Shown: positions 9,272 to 18,452 of the stretch, in pieces
How positions within the stretch are numbered: position 1 is the stretch's first letter
Layout: every line of letters starts with the position of its first letter
From: JAFGVL01 sp963662245
GTDB taxonomy: Bacteria > Bacteroidota > Bacteroidia > Bacteroidales > Paludibacteraceae
DNA length: 64,000 nucleotides
Reading direction: 5' to 3'
Assembly: GCA_963662245.2 (NCBI GenBank)
Contig: CAXXVQ010000009.1
Location: forward strand, 248,001 to 312,000
Translations under genes and position numbers: made by a program
Notes under the pieces: generated by a model
Told to the model about the DNA's origin: nothing
The model's input: only the letters and a program-made list of their open reading frames with translations
Database searches by the model: none

Positions 9272-12200
9272 CTACAGAATAATTTTTTTCGTTTCTACTC
9301 CTTTCTCAGAAATTACTTTTACAATAAAGACACTTCCTTGTTGGTTAATAGATACTGTTTCTGAAGTATTGCTAAGGGCAGTTTTTCTAGTAACTAGTTG
9401 GCCCAGGGCATTGAATACTTGAATCTCTAATGCTTTATTATCTGGAGATGTAATAATATGCACTTCCTTGTTCTCGTCTGCATAGATATTGATGTCTGAG
9501 GTTGATGATGTTAAATCATCATCAGTGACAGTTGCACTTCTAAATTGTAAGAATAAGTTTCCTTCGCCATTACTTCCGTCGTAGTCATAAGTGTAATTGC
9601 TGTTTTCTTTCAAATCAATGTCTTCTCCAGTCGCAGTATTGATCAATCTGACTTCAATTCCCTCAAAAGTCTCTACACCCTTAAAGTCTAAGTTTACTGT
9701 GTCTTTAAGTCCACTCTTAATGCCAACTGGAACTACGCATGGGAATTTCCCTATTTGGTTGATGTCAAGGGCTTTTTGTCCTACAATAGTATATACCTCC
9801 GGAACCTCTTCAATTTGAGAACATAGTTTACATACATCAACATTATCATAAGTGTTGTCTGCTTCTTGATTTAGGATGATAGCACTAGAGCTTTTTGATT
9901 TTTTGTTTGCAGCTTCTATGTACATCTTGTTTTGGCTTGTTCTTGCAGCTTTTAGAGTAACATCCCCATTTGGAGAAAAGTCACTAAGTTTAATAACAAG
10001 TTCTCCATCTTGTAAGGCATTTACCACAAATGATTTCATTGGAGGAATTTTTAAACTAAGACCTTCAACACTTGCACCTGATGTTGCACCTGAAGTTGTT
10101 ATAGTCCCAAATGTTTGACCATTCCAAAATTGCACATATGGAGAAATGAGGCTGTTGTTGTTTGCGTATAAAGCCCCGAAGTCAAGATGAGACATTAATG
10201 GATTTCCAATGAGATTTAATCCTGCTTTCACTGGAATCTTTATGCTGTCAAGTTCGTTTGATTCATTTTCCATTGCAAAACGATATGCTTTTACTGAATC
10301 CTTGACCATTGTCTTAGCAATACTTGGATATAGTTTTCCAGTTAAAGCGCTGTATGGTATTGCTGATCTAACTAGTGAGCCGTCTGCATTTGTTCTTGGG
10401 AATACAATAACTGTATCACCTGTGTTATTCGTCAGTCCATTAGGATAATTCCATGAAGAAGAATCAATCTGGAATGCAAAACCTTCGCCAGGCTCAAGAT
10501 CTTCAGTTAAACTGGCAAATGATTGTGTGAAGTTTCCAGTCATTGTATATGAACTGTTGAATGTGCCAGAGCTTGCGTTTGATGTTCCAAATAGTTTCAT
10601 ATTAGTTACTGGAGCTCCATTAAAATAGTAATCACCAGAATACATTTCTTTTAATGGAGTTGTTAGCAAGTACCATTTGTTTCTTTTTAAATCTGTTTGA
10701 ACAAAGGCTCTTTCGTAGTCTAAATTTTCAAGACCATAGATAGATGTTTCTGCTTGGAATATGATGTCTTTGCAATTAACTAATCCATATGTAGATATAT
10801 CTGGGTCAAAAGTTCCTTTTTCAATGATAATGACAGAGCAATCTCCAGGTCTTGATGGGCTCCAGTTTGCTTCATCATCCCAAAATGAACTTGAAGAACC
10901 TGTCCAATGTGTAGTGTCAGCTGCAACATGTACAGTTACTTCTGTTCTAGAAGTAGTACATCCATTATAATTACCACTGACATAATATGAAGTAGTAGTG
11001 TCTATTAAAGCAGTTGTATAATTTTCTCCTTCATTTAATAATGTCCCGTTTGCAAGACTATCATACCAACTTATTATTGTTCCAGTTATGCTAGATTCAG
11101 CATGAAAGCTAGATGTTCCTGAACCACAGATATATGAATTTGCTATTGTAAGGATTGGAGTTGCTTTTACATATGTTGTTGATTCAATTGCAGAAGTACC
11201 CGGTTTTCCATTTGAATTTTCATAGTTTACACTAATTGTTTGATTGCCTGTTGTGTGCCATACTAGTGTTACAGAATAGTCTGTTGAGCTGAGACCTCCT
11301 GCAGTAATTTCATAGTCAACAGGTGAATTTCCTGTTATTGTCCATGAATAGTTATGAAATCCTGATTGTGTAGTGTATGTTACTATATTTTCAGAACAGA
11401 TTGTATCCGAAGGCGAAACCAAGAAAGATGGATGAGGAATTCCTGCTAAACAGCCATATCCTGAGTATGTTGCATCAGTCACGGCAACATAACCATCTTC
11501 ATCAATCTCACCTAAATCTGTATCAGGGTCAAAATCAGATGAAGTGACATTTTCAGAATCATCATATACATCTGAACCAATAATACTGTTTTCAATTGTG
11601 ATTGCTCCACTTGAAGCATCTGCATTTGTGTCATCCCCTGCAGTCACCCACATCCAAGTAGCATCATTGCTCTCATTACCTGAAATAATAGAATATGAAA
11701 TATCTAGCGTCCCTGTTCCACATAGGTTACTTATGTAAACACCACCACTACCATATGACCAATCTACAGTCTTATTGTTGTAACTTAGTGTACAGTATTC
11801 TAGGTTTGTTGATCCACCACAAATAAACATTGATCCGCCGTTTAGACCTGCAGTGTTATCTGAAAGAGAGCAATAGCTGAAGTCTGTATTATATTTTTTT
11901 AGATATAATCCTCCTCCTAGTCCTTGCCCACTTCCATCTGGATTTGTTGAATTCGAGTAAATGTTTGTATTGTCTATGTTTAAGGAGTTTGAGCTGGTTG
12001 AAGCTGCATATATCCCTGCACCACTAAATGCTAAGTTATTTTTGATTTTTGAGTTATTAATTGATGCATCGCAGTCAGATAGGAATATGCCTCCTCCTTG
12101 GAAGTCGCTATCTGTAGCAGGATTCTTCCCATTGTTATTAATATTGCAGCTTTCAATAGTTAAAGTTCCATTAGTAGCGTAAATACCTGATCCTTTTTCT

Positions 12201-12817
12201 GCTAGGTTGTAGGCAATAGTTGTGTTGTTGATGTTTGTGGTACAATTATCTAAATAAAGAGCACCGCCATAACCATTCCCACTGCCAAATTCATTTCCAG
12301 AAAGGTTAGAACTATTTACTGTAATGTTTGCATTTTTTGCGTAAATGGCATTCCCTTTAAATGCTGAGCAACCTGTAACTTTTATATTGTTAAGTGTTAC
12401 TATGATTTCAGATGTACTTTGGATTTGGAATGCTCCACCCTTTGCACTATAGTTATTCTGACTTGAATTTTGAACTGTTATATTTGATATATTGCAGTTA
12501 TATTCAATATCAAAGATTTGGCTTAGAGTGTTTCCCCCATCAATGATTGTAGATGATGTGTCAACTCCGGAAATACTAATTTGAGCGATAGGCTTAATCT
12601 GTGAAGATACAGAGTATGTGCCAGCAGCTAGAATTACAACATCTCCAGTTGTATTCGCAAGAGTGTTTATGGCATTGCTAATTGTGGTAGGTGAGCTGGC
12701 AGATAAACCATCCCCACTTCCAGATGGAGAGGCATAATAATTTGTTGCAACTACAGTTGCTTGTGAGATTGTAAGCAGTGCTAGTGCAAGGTAGATTTTG
12801 TGTAGAGATTTTCTCAT
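9272..12817 (-). CDS. T9SS-sorted beta-helix surface protein with Ig-like domains
   Basis: A 1,181-residue exported protein. Residues 1-25 form a signal peptide ending in ATVVA. Residues ~27-450 are a right-handed parallel beta-helix of the polymorphic-outer-membrane-protein/DUF1565 type: YYASPSGSGDGLSASSPTTI at the start, then repeated N-rich coils with GGALYL, GGGIFLS and GAGIYA turns. Two PKD/Ig-like repeats follow (~465-640), then a WTGSSSSFWDDEANWS segment, a ~380-residue module beginning ETSIYGLENLDYERAF, and a T9SS type A sorting domain in the last ~75 residues (LEIQVFNALGQLVTRK). The C-terminal ~490 residues are almost the same as in the next gene (5149-7842), also at DNA level. It is probably an adhesin or carbohydrate-binding surface protein; no catalytic motif was seen. 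A terminator follows at 9221-9252. Confidence 0.85.
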   Translation of the reverse strand: MRKSLHKIYLALALLTISQATVVATNYYASPSGSGDGLSASSPTTISNAINTLANTTGDVVILAAGTYSVSSQIKPIAQISISGVDTSSTIIDGGNTLSQIFDIEYNCNISNITVQNSSQNNYSAKGGAFQIQSTSEIIVTLNNIKVTGCSAFKGNAIYAKNANITVNSSNLSGNEFGSGNGYGGALYLDNCTTNINNTTIAYNLAEKGSGIYATNGTLTIESCNINNNGKNPATDSDFQGGGIFLSDCDASINNSKIKNNLAFSGAGIYAASTSSNSLNIDNTNIYSNSTNPDGSGQGLGGGLYLKKYNTDFSYCSLSDNTAGLNGGSMFICGGSTNLEYCTLSYNNKTVDWSYGSGGVYISNLCGTGTLDISYSIISGNESNDATWMWVTAGDDTNADASSGAITIENSIIGSDVYDDSENVTSSDFDPDTDLGEIDEDGYVAVTDATYSGYGCLAGIPHPSFLVSPSDTICSENIVTYTTQSGFHNYSWTITGNSPVDYEITAGGLSSTDYSVTLVWHTTGNQTISVNYENSNGKPGTSAIESTTYVKATPILTIANSYICGSGTSSFHAESSITGTIISWYDSLANGTLLNEGENYTTALIDTTTSYYVSGNYNGCTTSRTEVTVHVAADTTHWTGSSSSFWDDEANWSPSRPGDCSVIIIEKGTFDPDISTYGLVNCKDIIFQAETSIYGLENLDYERAFVQTDLKRNKWYLLTTPLKEMYSGDYYFNGAPVTNMKLFGTSNASSGTFNSSYTMTGNFTQSFASLTEDLEPGEGFAFQIDSSSWNYPNGLTNNTGDTVIVFPRTNADGSLVRSAIPYSALTGKLYPSIAKTMVKDSVKAYRFAMENESNELDSIKIPVKAGLNLIGNPLMSHLDFGALYANNNSLISPYVQFWNGQTFGTITTSGATSGASVEGLSLKIPPMKSFVVNALQDGELVIKLSDFSPNGDVTLKAARTSQNKMYIEAANKKSKSSSAIILNQEADNTYDNVDVCKLCSQIEEVPEVYTIVGQKALDINQIGKFPCVVPVGIKSGLKDTVNLDFKGVETFEGIEVRLINTATGEDIDLKENSNYTYDYDGSNGEGNLFLQFRSATVTDDDLTSSTSDINIYADENKEVHIITSPDNKALEIQVFNALGQLVTRKTALSNTSETVSINQQGSVFIVKVISEKGVETKKIIL

Positions 12818-13206
12818 AAGCTATTTTCTTTTTTAATTTTCGAGTATTTGAGTGCTTTAATATATGTATTCAAAGCGTGTAACAGTTGAACTTTATAAAT
12901 GTTCAAAATTAATTATCATCAAATTTAAGCATTTAATTGCATAAAATAAATACATTTTGTCTGTAAATATTTGTTTTAGAGCATGCCCGTGTAAGCGCCT
13001 ATTTTAGAGCACATTTGTTAAAATGATAGATTTTATGTTTTATAACATAAACTTTTAAGTGTTTATTCTCTTTCTGTGTATTTTTTTTTAACACTTAATT
13101 TTCTTTCAAAATCAGGAATTTATTTGAAAGTGTTAACGGGTTTCTTTCATAAAAAAAGGCTAGTGCATCATGTACTAGCCTTTTTCATTATTATAATATT
13201 TATTTC
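12818..13206. other. 389-bp intergenic region
   Basis: No gene is apparent. It holds the asnB terminator at 13152-13187, an AT-rich inverted repeat TTTATGTT/AACATAAA at 13032-13051, and a direct repeat TTTTAGAGCA at 12974-12983 and 13002-13011. The promoter of the leftward T9SS gene should lie here, but I see no clear TAnnTTTG box. Confidence 0.5.
13152..13187 (-). terminator. Intrinsic terminator of asnB
   Basis: AAAAGGCTAGT and ACTAGCCTTTT form an 11-bp stem around a 9-nt loop, flanked by A-runs on one side and T-runs on the other. It lies ~20 bp after the asnB stop and could work in both directions. Confidence 0.9.
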
Positions 13207-14874
13207 TTATTTATATCCGTCAGTGTGAACCGATTTTACAGCTCTACCTGAAGGATCGGCCATTTTCTTAAATTCCTCATCCCATTCAAGAGCAATAGCA
13301 GTACTACAAGCAACTGATTTTTCAAAAGGAACAGTTTCTGCAGCAGTGCGGCTAGGGAAGTGTTCAGTAAAGAATTGGCGATATAAGTATGCTTCTTTTG
13401 AATCTGGAGTGTTTAATGGGAATACTTTATGTGCATTAGCCATCATCTCATCACTGATTCTTTGATCTGCAATAATTTTAAGAGTGTCAATCCAACTATA
13501 TCCAACGCCATCTGAGAATTGCTCTTTTTGTCTCCAAGCAACCGATTCTGGAAGATAATCTTCAAATGCTTTACGAAGAATCCATTTTTCCATTCTTCCG
13601 TTAATACACATTTTATCTTTTGGATTAAGACGCATAGCTACATCTAAGAATTCTTTATCTAAGAATGGAACTCGACCTTCAACTCCCCATGCAGAAAGAG
13701 ATTTATTAGCTCTTAAACAGTCATAGTCATGAAGTTTAGATAACTTACGAACAGTTTCTTCATGTAATGCTTGAGCATTAGGTGCTTTGTGGAAATATAG
13801 ATATCCACCAAAGATTTCATCAGCACCTTCGCCAGAAAGAACCATCTTAACACCCATTGATTTAATAACTCTTGCCATTAAATACATTGGAGTTGATGCA
13901 CGAACAGTTGTTACATCATAAGTTTCAAGGTGATAAATTACATCACTGATAGCATCTAGACCTTCTTCAATTGTGAAATGAATATTGTGGTGTACAGAAC
14001 CGATGTGGTCTGCAACTTTTTTAGCTGCAGCTAAGTCTGGTGATCCCTCTAATCCAACTGCAAATGAGTGAAGTTGTGGCCACCATGCATCTTTTTGATT
14101 TCCTGACTCTATTCTTTTTGTTGCGAATTTTTTAGCAACTGCAGAGATGATAGACGAATCCAACCCTCCAGAAAGAAGAACTCCATAAGGAACATCTGAC
14201 ATTAATTGTTTTTCAACAGCTAATTCTAGTGCTTCGCGAAGGTCATCAATGCTAGTTTCATTGTCTTTTACATTGTCAAATTCCATCCACTCGCGTGTGT
14301 ACCATTTAGTCATTTTGCCTTCTTTGCTTGACCAGTAGTGCCCAGGAAGAAATTCTTCAATTTTCACACAAACACCTTCTAGTGATTTTAACTCAGAAGC
14401 AACATAAAATTGATTCAATGAGTCCCATCCAATGTATAATGGAATGATACCAATATGGTCGCGACCAATTAGATATTCGTCTTTTTCAATATCATAAAGA
14501 GCAAATGCCCAAATACCACTGATTTCTTCAAATAATTCAATTCCTTTTTCACGATATAAAGCTAAAATAACTTCACAATCTGATCCTGTAAGGAATTCAT
14601 ATTTGCCCGCAAATCTTTCGCGAATCTCTTGGTGGTTATAGATCTCACCATTAACTGCAAGAACTAATTTCTTGTCTTTGCTATATAACGGTTGACTTCC
14701 TGATTCGGGGTCAACGATAGATAACCTTTCGTGAGATAATATAGCTTTGTCTCCGCAGTAAACTCCAGACCAGTCTGGCCCACGGTGACGAATTTTCTTA
14801 GACATCTTAAGAACCTGTGGTCTTAATTCTTTTGAATCCGTTTTTAGGTCGAACATTCCGACAAATCCACACAT
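13207..14874 (-). CDS. asnB: Asparagine synthetase B (glutamine-hydrolysing)
   Basis: A 555-residue enzyme that makes asparagine from aspartate, ATP and glutamine. The start MCGFVGMFD places the catalytic Cys at residue 2 after Met removal, as in all class II glutamine amidotransferases. The glutaminase domain (~1-190) shows RHRGPDWSG, LSHERLSIVD and VNGEIYNHQEIRE. The synthetase domain has the ATP pyrophosphatase P-loop VLLSGGLDSSIIS (~232-244) and VLSGEGADEIFGGY (~345-358). Length matches E. coli AsnB (554). It is a single gene with its own terminator; a TAnnTTTG box lies ~75 bp upstream. Confidence 0.97.
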   Translation of the reverse strand: MCGFVGMFDLKTDSKELRPQVLKMSKKIRHRGPDWSGVYCGDKAILSHERLSIVDPESGSQPLYSKDKKLVLAVNGEIYNHQEIRERFAGKYEFLTGSDCEVILALYREKGIELFEEISGIWAFALYDIEKDEYLIGRDHIGIIPLYIGWDSLNQFYVASELKSLEGVCVKIEEFLPGHYWSSKEGKMTKWYTREWMEFDNVKDNETSIDDLREALELAVEKQLMSDVPYGVLLSGGLDSSIISAVAKKFATKRIESGNQKDAWWPQLHSFAVGLEGSPDLAAAKKVADHIGSVHHNIHFTIEEGLDAISDVIYHLETYDVTTVRASTPMYLMARVIKSMGVKMVLSGEGADEIFGGYLYFHKAPNAQALHEETVRKLSKLHDYDCLRANKSLSAWGVEGRVPFLDKEFLDVAMRLNPKDKMCINGRMEKWILRKAFEDYLPESVAWRQKEQFSDGVGYSWIDTLKIIADQRISDEMMANAHKVFPLNTPDSKEAYLYRQFFTEHFPSRTAAETVPFEKSVACSTAIALEWDEEFKKMADPSGRAVKSVHTDGYK

Positions 14875-14948
14875 ATGAAATCTTGTTTTAAATAGTTGTA
14901 AATTAGTTACCCCCGTTTATTCTAATTATTCAGAATACAACAAGTTTG

Positions 14949-14956
14949 CAAATTTA
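14949..14956 (-). promoter_or_regulatory. Bacteroidota-type -7 box upstream of asnB
   Basis: TAAATTTG on the minus strand matches the TAnnTTTG -7 consensus, 75 bp before the asnB ATG. The -33 element is imperfect (TTTTAG about 20 nt further upstream), so this is a candidate only. Confidence 0.4.
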
Positions 14957-15071
14957 CAACCTTTTTCGGAAGCAGGCTAAAATAATGCTTGCTTTTTTTG
15001 ATATTAATAGGCAAAAAAATATTAAAGGAATGAAAATTAAGATTTTCCGTAAGAAAAATATATGTACAAAC

Positions 15072-15110
15072 AAAAAGCAACAAACCAAAGATGCTGATTT
15101 GCTGCTTTTT
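15072..15110 (-). terminator. Intrinsic terminator of the pectate lyase gene
   Basis: AAAAAGCAACAAA and TTTGCTGCTTTTT form a 13-bp stem with one G-U/A-C position and a 13-nt loop. On the minus strand the stem ends in a T-run. It lies 27 bp after the stop at 15137. Confidence 0.8.
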
Positions 15111-15136
15111 ATGTCAGGTATGTCTGAAGTCTATTT

Positions 15137-16957
15137 TTACGGAATGTCTATGCTTCCAGATTTTACAACTGTCGATGTTCCTGAAAGTAATTTGTAGATA
15201 TATGCGCCAGAGCTTAGCCCAACTGTAGAGAAGTTGAAATCAGTATTTCCAGATGCAAATGTCCCTTTTGCAAGGGTTTTAACTACAGTAGTTCCTGTAG
15301 CATCATATAATTTAAGTGTATATGTTCCTGTTGCAGATAAGTTTGTAATTTCAATTTTAATCATTGAAATACAAGTAATAACAGAACCAGAAGTGATTGT
15401 ACCTGTAACAATAATTGGGTCGCCGGCTCCTCCTTCTGTCATAATTGTATATGTAGAGTTTGTAGTAGGAGTTCCTGTTATTGTTAATGTTTTGTTTGTT
15501 GCGTCTTTTGTTGTCGTTAAGCCAGTAGGTAGGTCAAAAACCTTTACATCAGTAGCTCCTCCTCCCCAAGTAAACACGATTGGGTCAAGAATATTTACAT
15601 TCTCTTGATCTTTATTTGTTGGGCTAGTTAATGTTGGTGCAGCTCCAGTTTCGCAGAATTGAATTGCCCCAGCTCCAGCATATTGTGATACAAATTCACG
15701 AGCTTCATTAGCGGTCATGGCAGTGAATCCACTTGGATAATAGTCTGTGTAGCTTGTTGGGTCAAATGTACCACTAGCATTGAATTCGTCAAATTTTATT
15801 GAGCGCCCTCCAGGGTTAAGCATTGTTGGTTTAATTACCCAGCGTGTTTCGCTGTTATATGTGTATTCATAGCCAAGTGGAGCATACATTGTTCCTGCAA
15901 GAGTACTAGATTGATTTGAGTCTTTGATTTTCATAGAATCAAGTAAGCCGCTGTCATCGTATGCATTCCCAAATTGTTTGCAAGCATCACACCCTGAGTT
16001 TGTTTTATTATTAATGTCAGGAGATTGTAAATCTCCATACTTTAATTCAAATTCAGATCTTGGACGGCTAGCACAAATAGGCCATCTTACATCTAAAAAG
16101 AAGTTGTTTTCTACAATTACATTTGCTTTATATGCAGCCATAATTCCATAACCAAGAGAAATAATTCTTCTGTTAGTTAAATATTCTCCATCATCTTTGT
16201 ATGCCGCAGTTTCTTGCCAGTGGAATTCATCAGCAGTCATTGATTCAGGACGGCACCAACCTGTATTTTCATACAAGCAGTTTAGAACATGAGTGTATCC
16301 TGAGCGAATACGAGGAGTTCTTTGGTGGGTATTAACTACATAGTTTGCATAATAGGTTGTTTTGCGCATAGCTAAGTCAGTGTCACTTGCGCCTAATAAT
16401 CCTGTCTTCCAAGAATTCTGGATGCGGCACCATGATACTGTAATGTAGTCAGGGCCACTTGTGAAGTCCATAGCTCCATCAGGCACTTCTTTGTTGCTAG
16501 ATGTTGCTAGATAGCCAATAGTACAATGGTCAATCCATATATTTGAACCACCTGTAATAGATAATCCATCATTAGGATATCTAGTGATTTCAATATTTCT
16601 AATTAAGATGTTTTTTGTGGAACTACCTGAGATAGGGATGTTTTTGATATTTGCTCCATCTTCACCTATTAAAGACATGTTTTGTTGTCCACTAATAGAA
16701 AATGTATTGTATTCTCCCGCAGCAACAATAATAATCCTATTACTACCTTTAGCAGCAGAAAGTTCTGAGTCGTTAGTTACATAGTAGGATGGTGTACTGC
16801 CACAGGTGGGAATTGCAAAAGTTCCACCAACTGCTGCAAAACCTACAGGTCTGTCATAAAATGTTGGACGAGTGATTGAAAAAGCAGAAATAGATAAGCT
16901 GACAAATAATAAAAACGAAACTGTTTTAATAGAAGTTAGGCTTTTAGTCTTTTTCAT
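15137..16957 (-). CDS. Secreted pectate lyase (PL1 family) with T9SS sorting domain
   Basis: A 606-residue protein with a signal peptide (residues 1-28). The catalytic part (~30-430) is a PL1 parallel beta-helix: NIWIDHCTIG then GAMDFTSGPDYITVSWCRI (the calcium-binding Asp region, ~155-180) and HQRTPRIRSGYTHVLNC (the R-x-P-x-x-R motif carrying the catalytic Arg, ~210-225). PL1 enzymes cleave polygalacturonate by calcium-dependent beta-elimination. After a linker, residues ~440-525 form an Ig-like domain and the last ~75 form a T9SS C-terminal domain (TGTYTLKLYDATGTTVVKTL, ending SGSIDIP). It therefore acts outside the cell. Together with the GH28 enzyme at 40138 it indicates pectin use. A single gene with its own terminator. 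Confidence 0.9.
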   Translation of the reverse strand: MKKTKSLTSIKTVSFLLFVSLSISAFSITRPTFYDRPVGFAAVGGTFAIPTCGSTPSYYVTNDSELSAAKGSNRIIIVAAGEYNTFSISGQQNMSLIGEDGANIKNIPISGSSTKNILIRNIEITRYPNDGLSITGGSNIWIDHCTIGYLATSSNKEVPDGAMDFTSGPDYITVSWCRIQNSWKTGLLGASDTDLAMRKTTYYANYVVNTHQRTPRIRSGYTHVLNCLYENTGWCRPESMTADEFHWQETAAYKDDGEYLTNRRIISLGYGIMAAYKANVIVENNFFLDVRWPICASRPRSEFELKYGDLQSPDINNKTNSGCDACKQFGNAYDDSGLLDSMKIKDSNQSSTLAGTMYAPLGYEYTYNSETRWVIKPTMLNPGGRSIKFDEFNASGTFDPTSYTDYYPSGFTAMTANEAREFVSQYAGAGAIQFCETGAAPTLTSPTNKDQENVNILDPIVFTWGGGATDVKVFDLPTGLTTTKDATNKTLTITGTPTTNSTYTIMTEGGAGDPIIVTGTITSGSVITCISMIKIEITNLSATGTYTLKLYDATGTTVVKTLAKGTFASGNTDFNFSTVGLSSGAYIYKLLSGTSTVVKSGSIDIP

Positions 16958-16988
16958 ATAAATTTTAGGTTGTGTGTATTATGGAATG

Positions 16989-16996
16989 CAAATATA
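16989..16996 (-). promoter_or_regulatory. Bacteroidota-type -7 box upstream of the pectate lyase
   Basis: TATATTTG on the minus strand matches TAnnTTTG, 32 bp before the ATG. No clear -33 TTTG element at the usual 19-21 nt spacing, so this is only a candidate. Confidence 0.35.
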
Positions 16997-17138
16997 TGTA
17001 CAACAGTCATATTGTTGCTTTTTGAAGAGTTAATATTTAGATTCTAGTATAAGATTTAACAAAAAAAGGTTCCTGGATGTTAAAATCAAAAGTTCTTAAA
17101 ACACAAAATCATTACTTTTGCTAAAAATTACTTTTGAT

Positions 17139-18437
17139 ATGGAAATTATATTATTGATACTTGGAGTATCGGTTGGATCATTAGCTGCTTGGTTTATTGC
17201 AAAATATAAGTATACAGCAGATAAAGGGTTATCAATTGATCAGGTGAATGAGAAATATATTCTTAAAGAGATATATGAGGTAGAACATCAGGAAAGAGTT
17301 TCTGCAGATTCAGAATTAGCTGAAGTGAAAGAGAAATATGTTAGAGCTGAGTCTGAGAATAATCATTTAAAAGAGCGAATGTCTCAAGCACAGGCTGATT
17401 TTGATCAACAGCAAAAGAACATGCGTTTGGAATTTACAAATCTGGCAAATACGCTTTTAGAAGAAAAAAGTAAACGCTTTGTGGAAATCAATGAGCAAAA
17501 AGTTGGAGATATACTTAACCCTTTGAAGGAAAAAATAAAAGAGTTTGAGAAAAAAGTTGAAGAAGCATATAAGGAAGAAACTCGTGAGCGTATTTCACTA
17601 AAGAAAGAACTGGAGCAGGTTGTTAAATTGAATCTTCAGGTTAGTGAAGATGCAAACAGATTAACCAGTGCATTAAAAGGAGATAAGAAGCTTCAGGGAG
17701 ATTGGGGTGAAGTACAGCTAGAAATTATTTTAGAGAAAGCCGGACTTGATGCTGGAATTCATTACGAAAAGCAACAAAGTTACCGTGACGAAAACGGGGA
17801 TTTATATCGACCTGATTTTATTGTAAATCTTCCTGAAGGAAAGAATCTTATCCTTGATTCAAAGTTATCGTTAGTTGCTTATGAAAATTATTACAATACG
17901 GAAGATGAGGTATTGCGTGCAAAATATTTAAAAGAACATCTTTCAGCTATTCAAAAGCATATTATTAGTCTTGGCGCAAAAAACTATTCACAATTATATG
18001 GCATAAATTCGCCAGATTATGTGTTGATGTTTGTTGCTTTGGAGCCAGCTTTGAGCGTTGCTTTGAAAGAAGATTTGAGTTTATACGAAAAAGCGCTTGA
18101 CAAGAATATTGTCTTAGTTTCGGCATCAACACTGTTGGCTACGCTAAGAACAATTTCCTATATATGGAAGCAAGAAAATCAAAAGAGAAATGTAGTTGAG
18201 ATTGCTCGTGAAAGTGGAGCATTATATGATAAGTTTGTCGGCTTTATGGAAGATATGATTAAAGTGGGTAAAAATATGGATGATGCTAAAAAGACTTATG
18301 GTGATGCAATGAATAAACTTGTAGAGTCAAGTAAAAAAGGAGATACAATTATCGGTAGATTTGAACGAATTAAAAAGCTTGGTGCAAATACCTCAAAGAA
18401 TTTGCCGCAGAATTTAATAGATAGGGTAGAAGATTAA
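17139..18437 (+). CDS. rmuC: DNA recombination protein RmuC
   Basis: A 432-residue protein starting at the ATG at 17139 (MEIILLILGVSVGS); an upstream TTG at 17118 is in frame but lies in a -7-like TACTTTTG box and is unlikely to be the start. Residues 3-23 form one membrane anchor. Residues ~35-190 are a long coiled coil rich in E, K and Q. The RmuC domain (~190-395) shows KGDKKLQGDWGEVQLEIIL, RPDFIVNLPEGKNLILDSKL and YVLMFVALEPALS, with the acidic/lysine residues of a PD-(D/E)xK nuclease fold. In E. coli RmuC limits inversions at short repeats. Its stop overlaps the convergent neighbour by 4 bp and lies inside a terminator hairpin. Confidence 0.95.
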   Translation: MEIILLILGVSVGSLAAWFIAKYKYTADKGLSIDQVNEKYILKEIYEVEHQERVSADSELAEVKEKYVRAESENNHLKERMSQAQADFDQQQKNMRLEFTNLANTLLEEKSKRFVEINEQKVGDILNPLKEKIKEFEKKVEEAYKEETRERISLKKELEQVVKLNLQVSEDANRLTSALKGDKKLQGDWGEVQLEIILEKAGLDAGIHYEKQQSYRDENGDLYRPDFIVNLPEGKNLILDSKLSLVAYENYYNTEDEVLRAKYLKEHLSAIQKHIISLGAKNYSQLYGINSPDYVLMFVALEPALSVALKEDLSLYEKALDKNIVLVSASTLLATLRTISYIWKQENQKRNVVEIARESGALYDKFVGFMEDMIKVGKNMDDAKKTYGDAMNKLVESSKKGDTIIGRFERIKKLGANTSKNLPQNLIDRVED

Positions 18438-18452
18438 GCTTCTACCTTTTTT
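18425..18452 (+). terminator. Intrinsic terminator of rmuC, overlapping two stop codons
   Basis: GGTAGAAG pairs with CTTCTACC around a 6-nt loop and is followed by TTTTTT. Both the rmuC stop (18435-18437) and the stop of the convergent gene (18434-18436) lie in the loop. Confidence 0.85.

Noticed and set aside
9597..10448. Several plus-strand frames opposite the T9SS genes (also at 5660-6013)
   Set aside because: The same shadows appear at matching places in both paralogous genes, because the coding strands are similar; codon pattern fits the minus strand.
12818..13206. Direct repeats TTTTAGAGCA considered as a start of a CRISPR-like array
   Set aside because: Only two 10-nt copies, no further periodicity and no cas genes; AT-rich chance repeat more likely.
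14946..15197. 83-residue plus-strand reading frame between asnB and the pectate lyase
   Set aside because: It runs over the asnB promoter region and the pectate lyase terminator and into the lyase 3-prime end; low complexity (K, N, I) and no domain.
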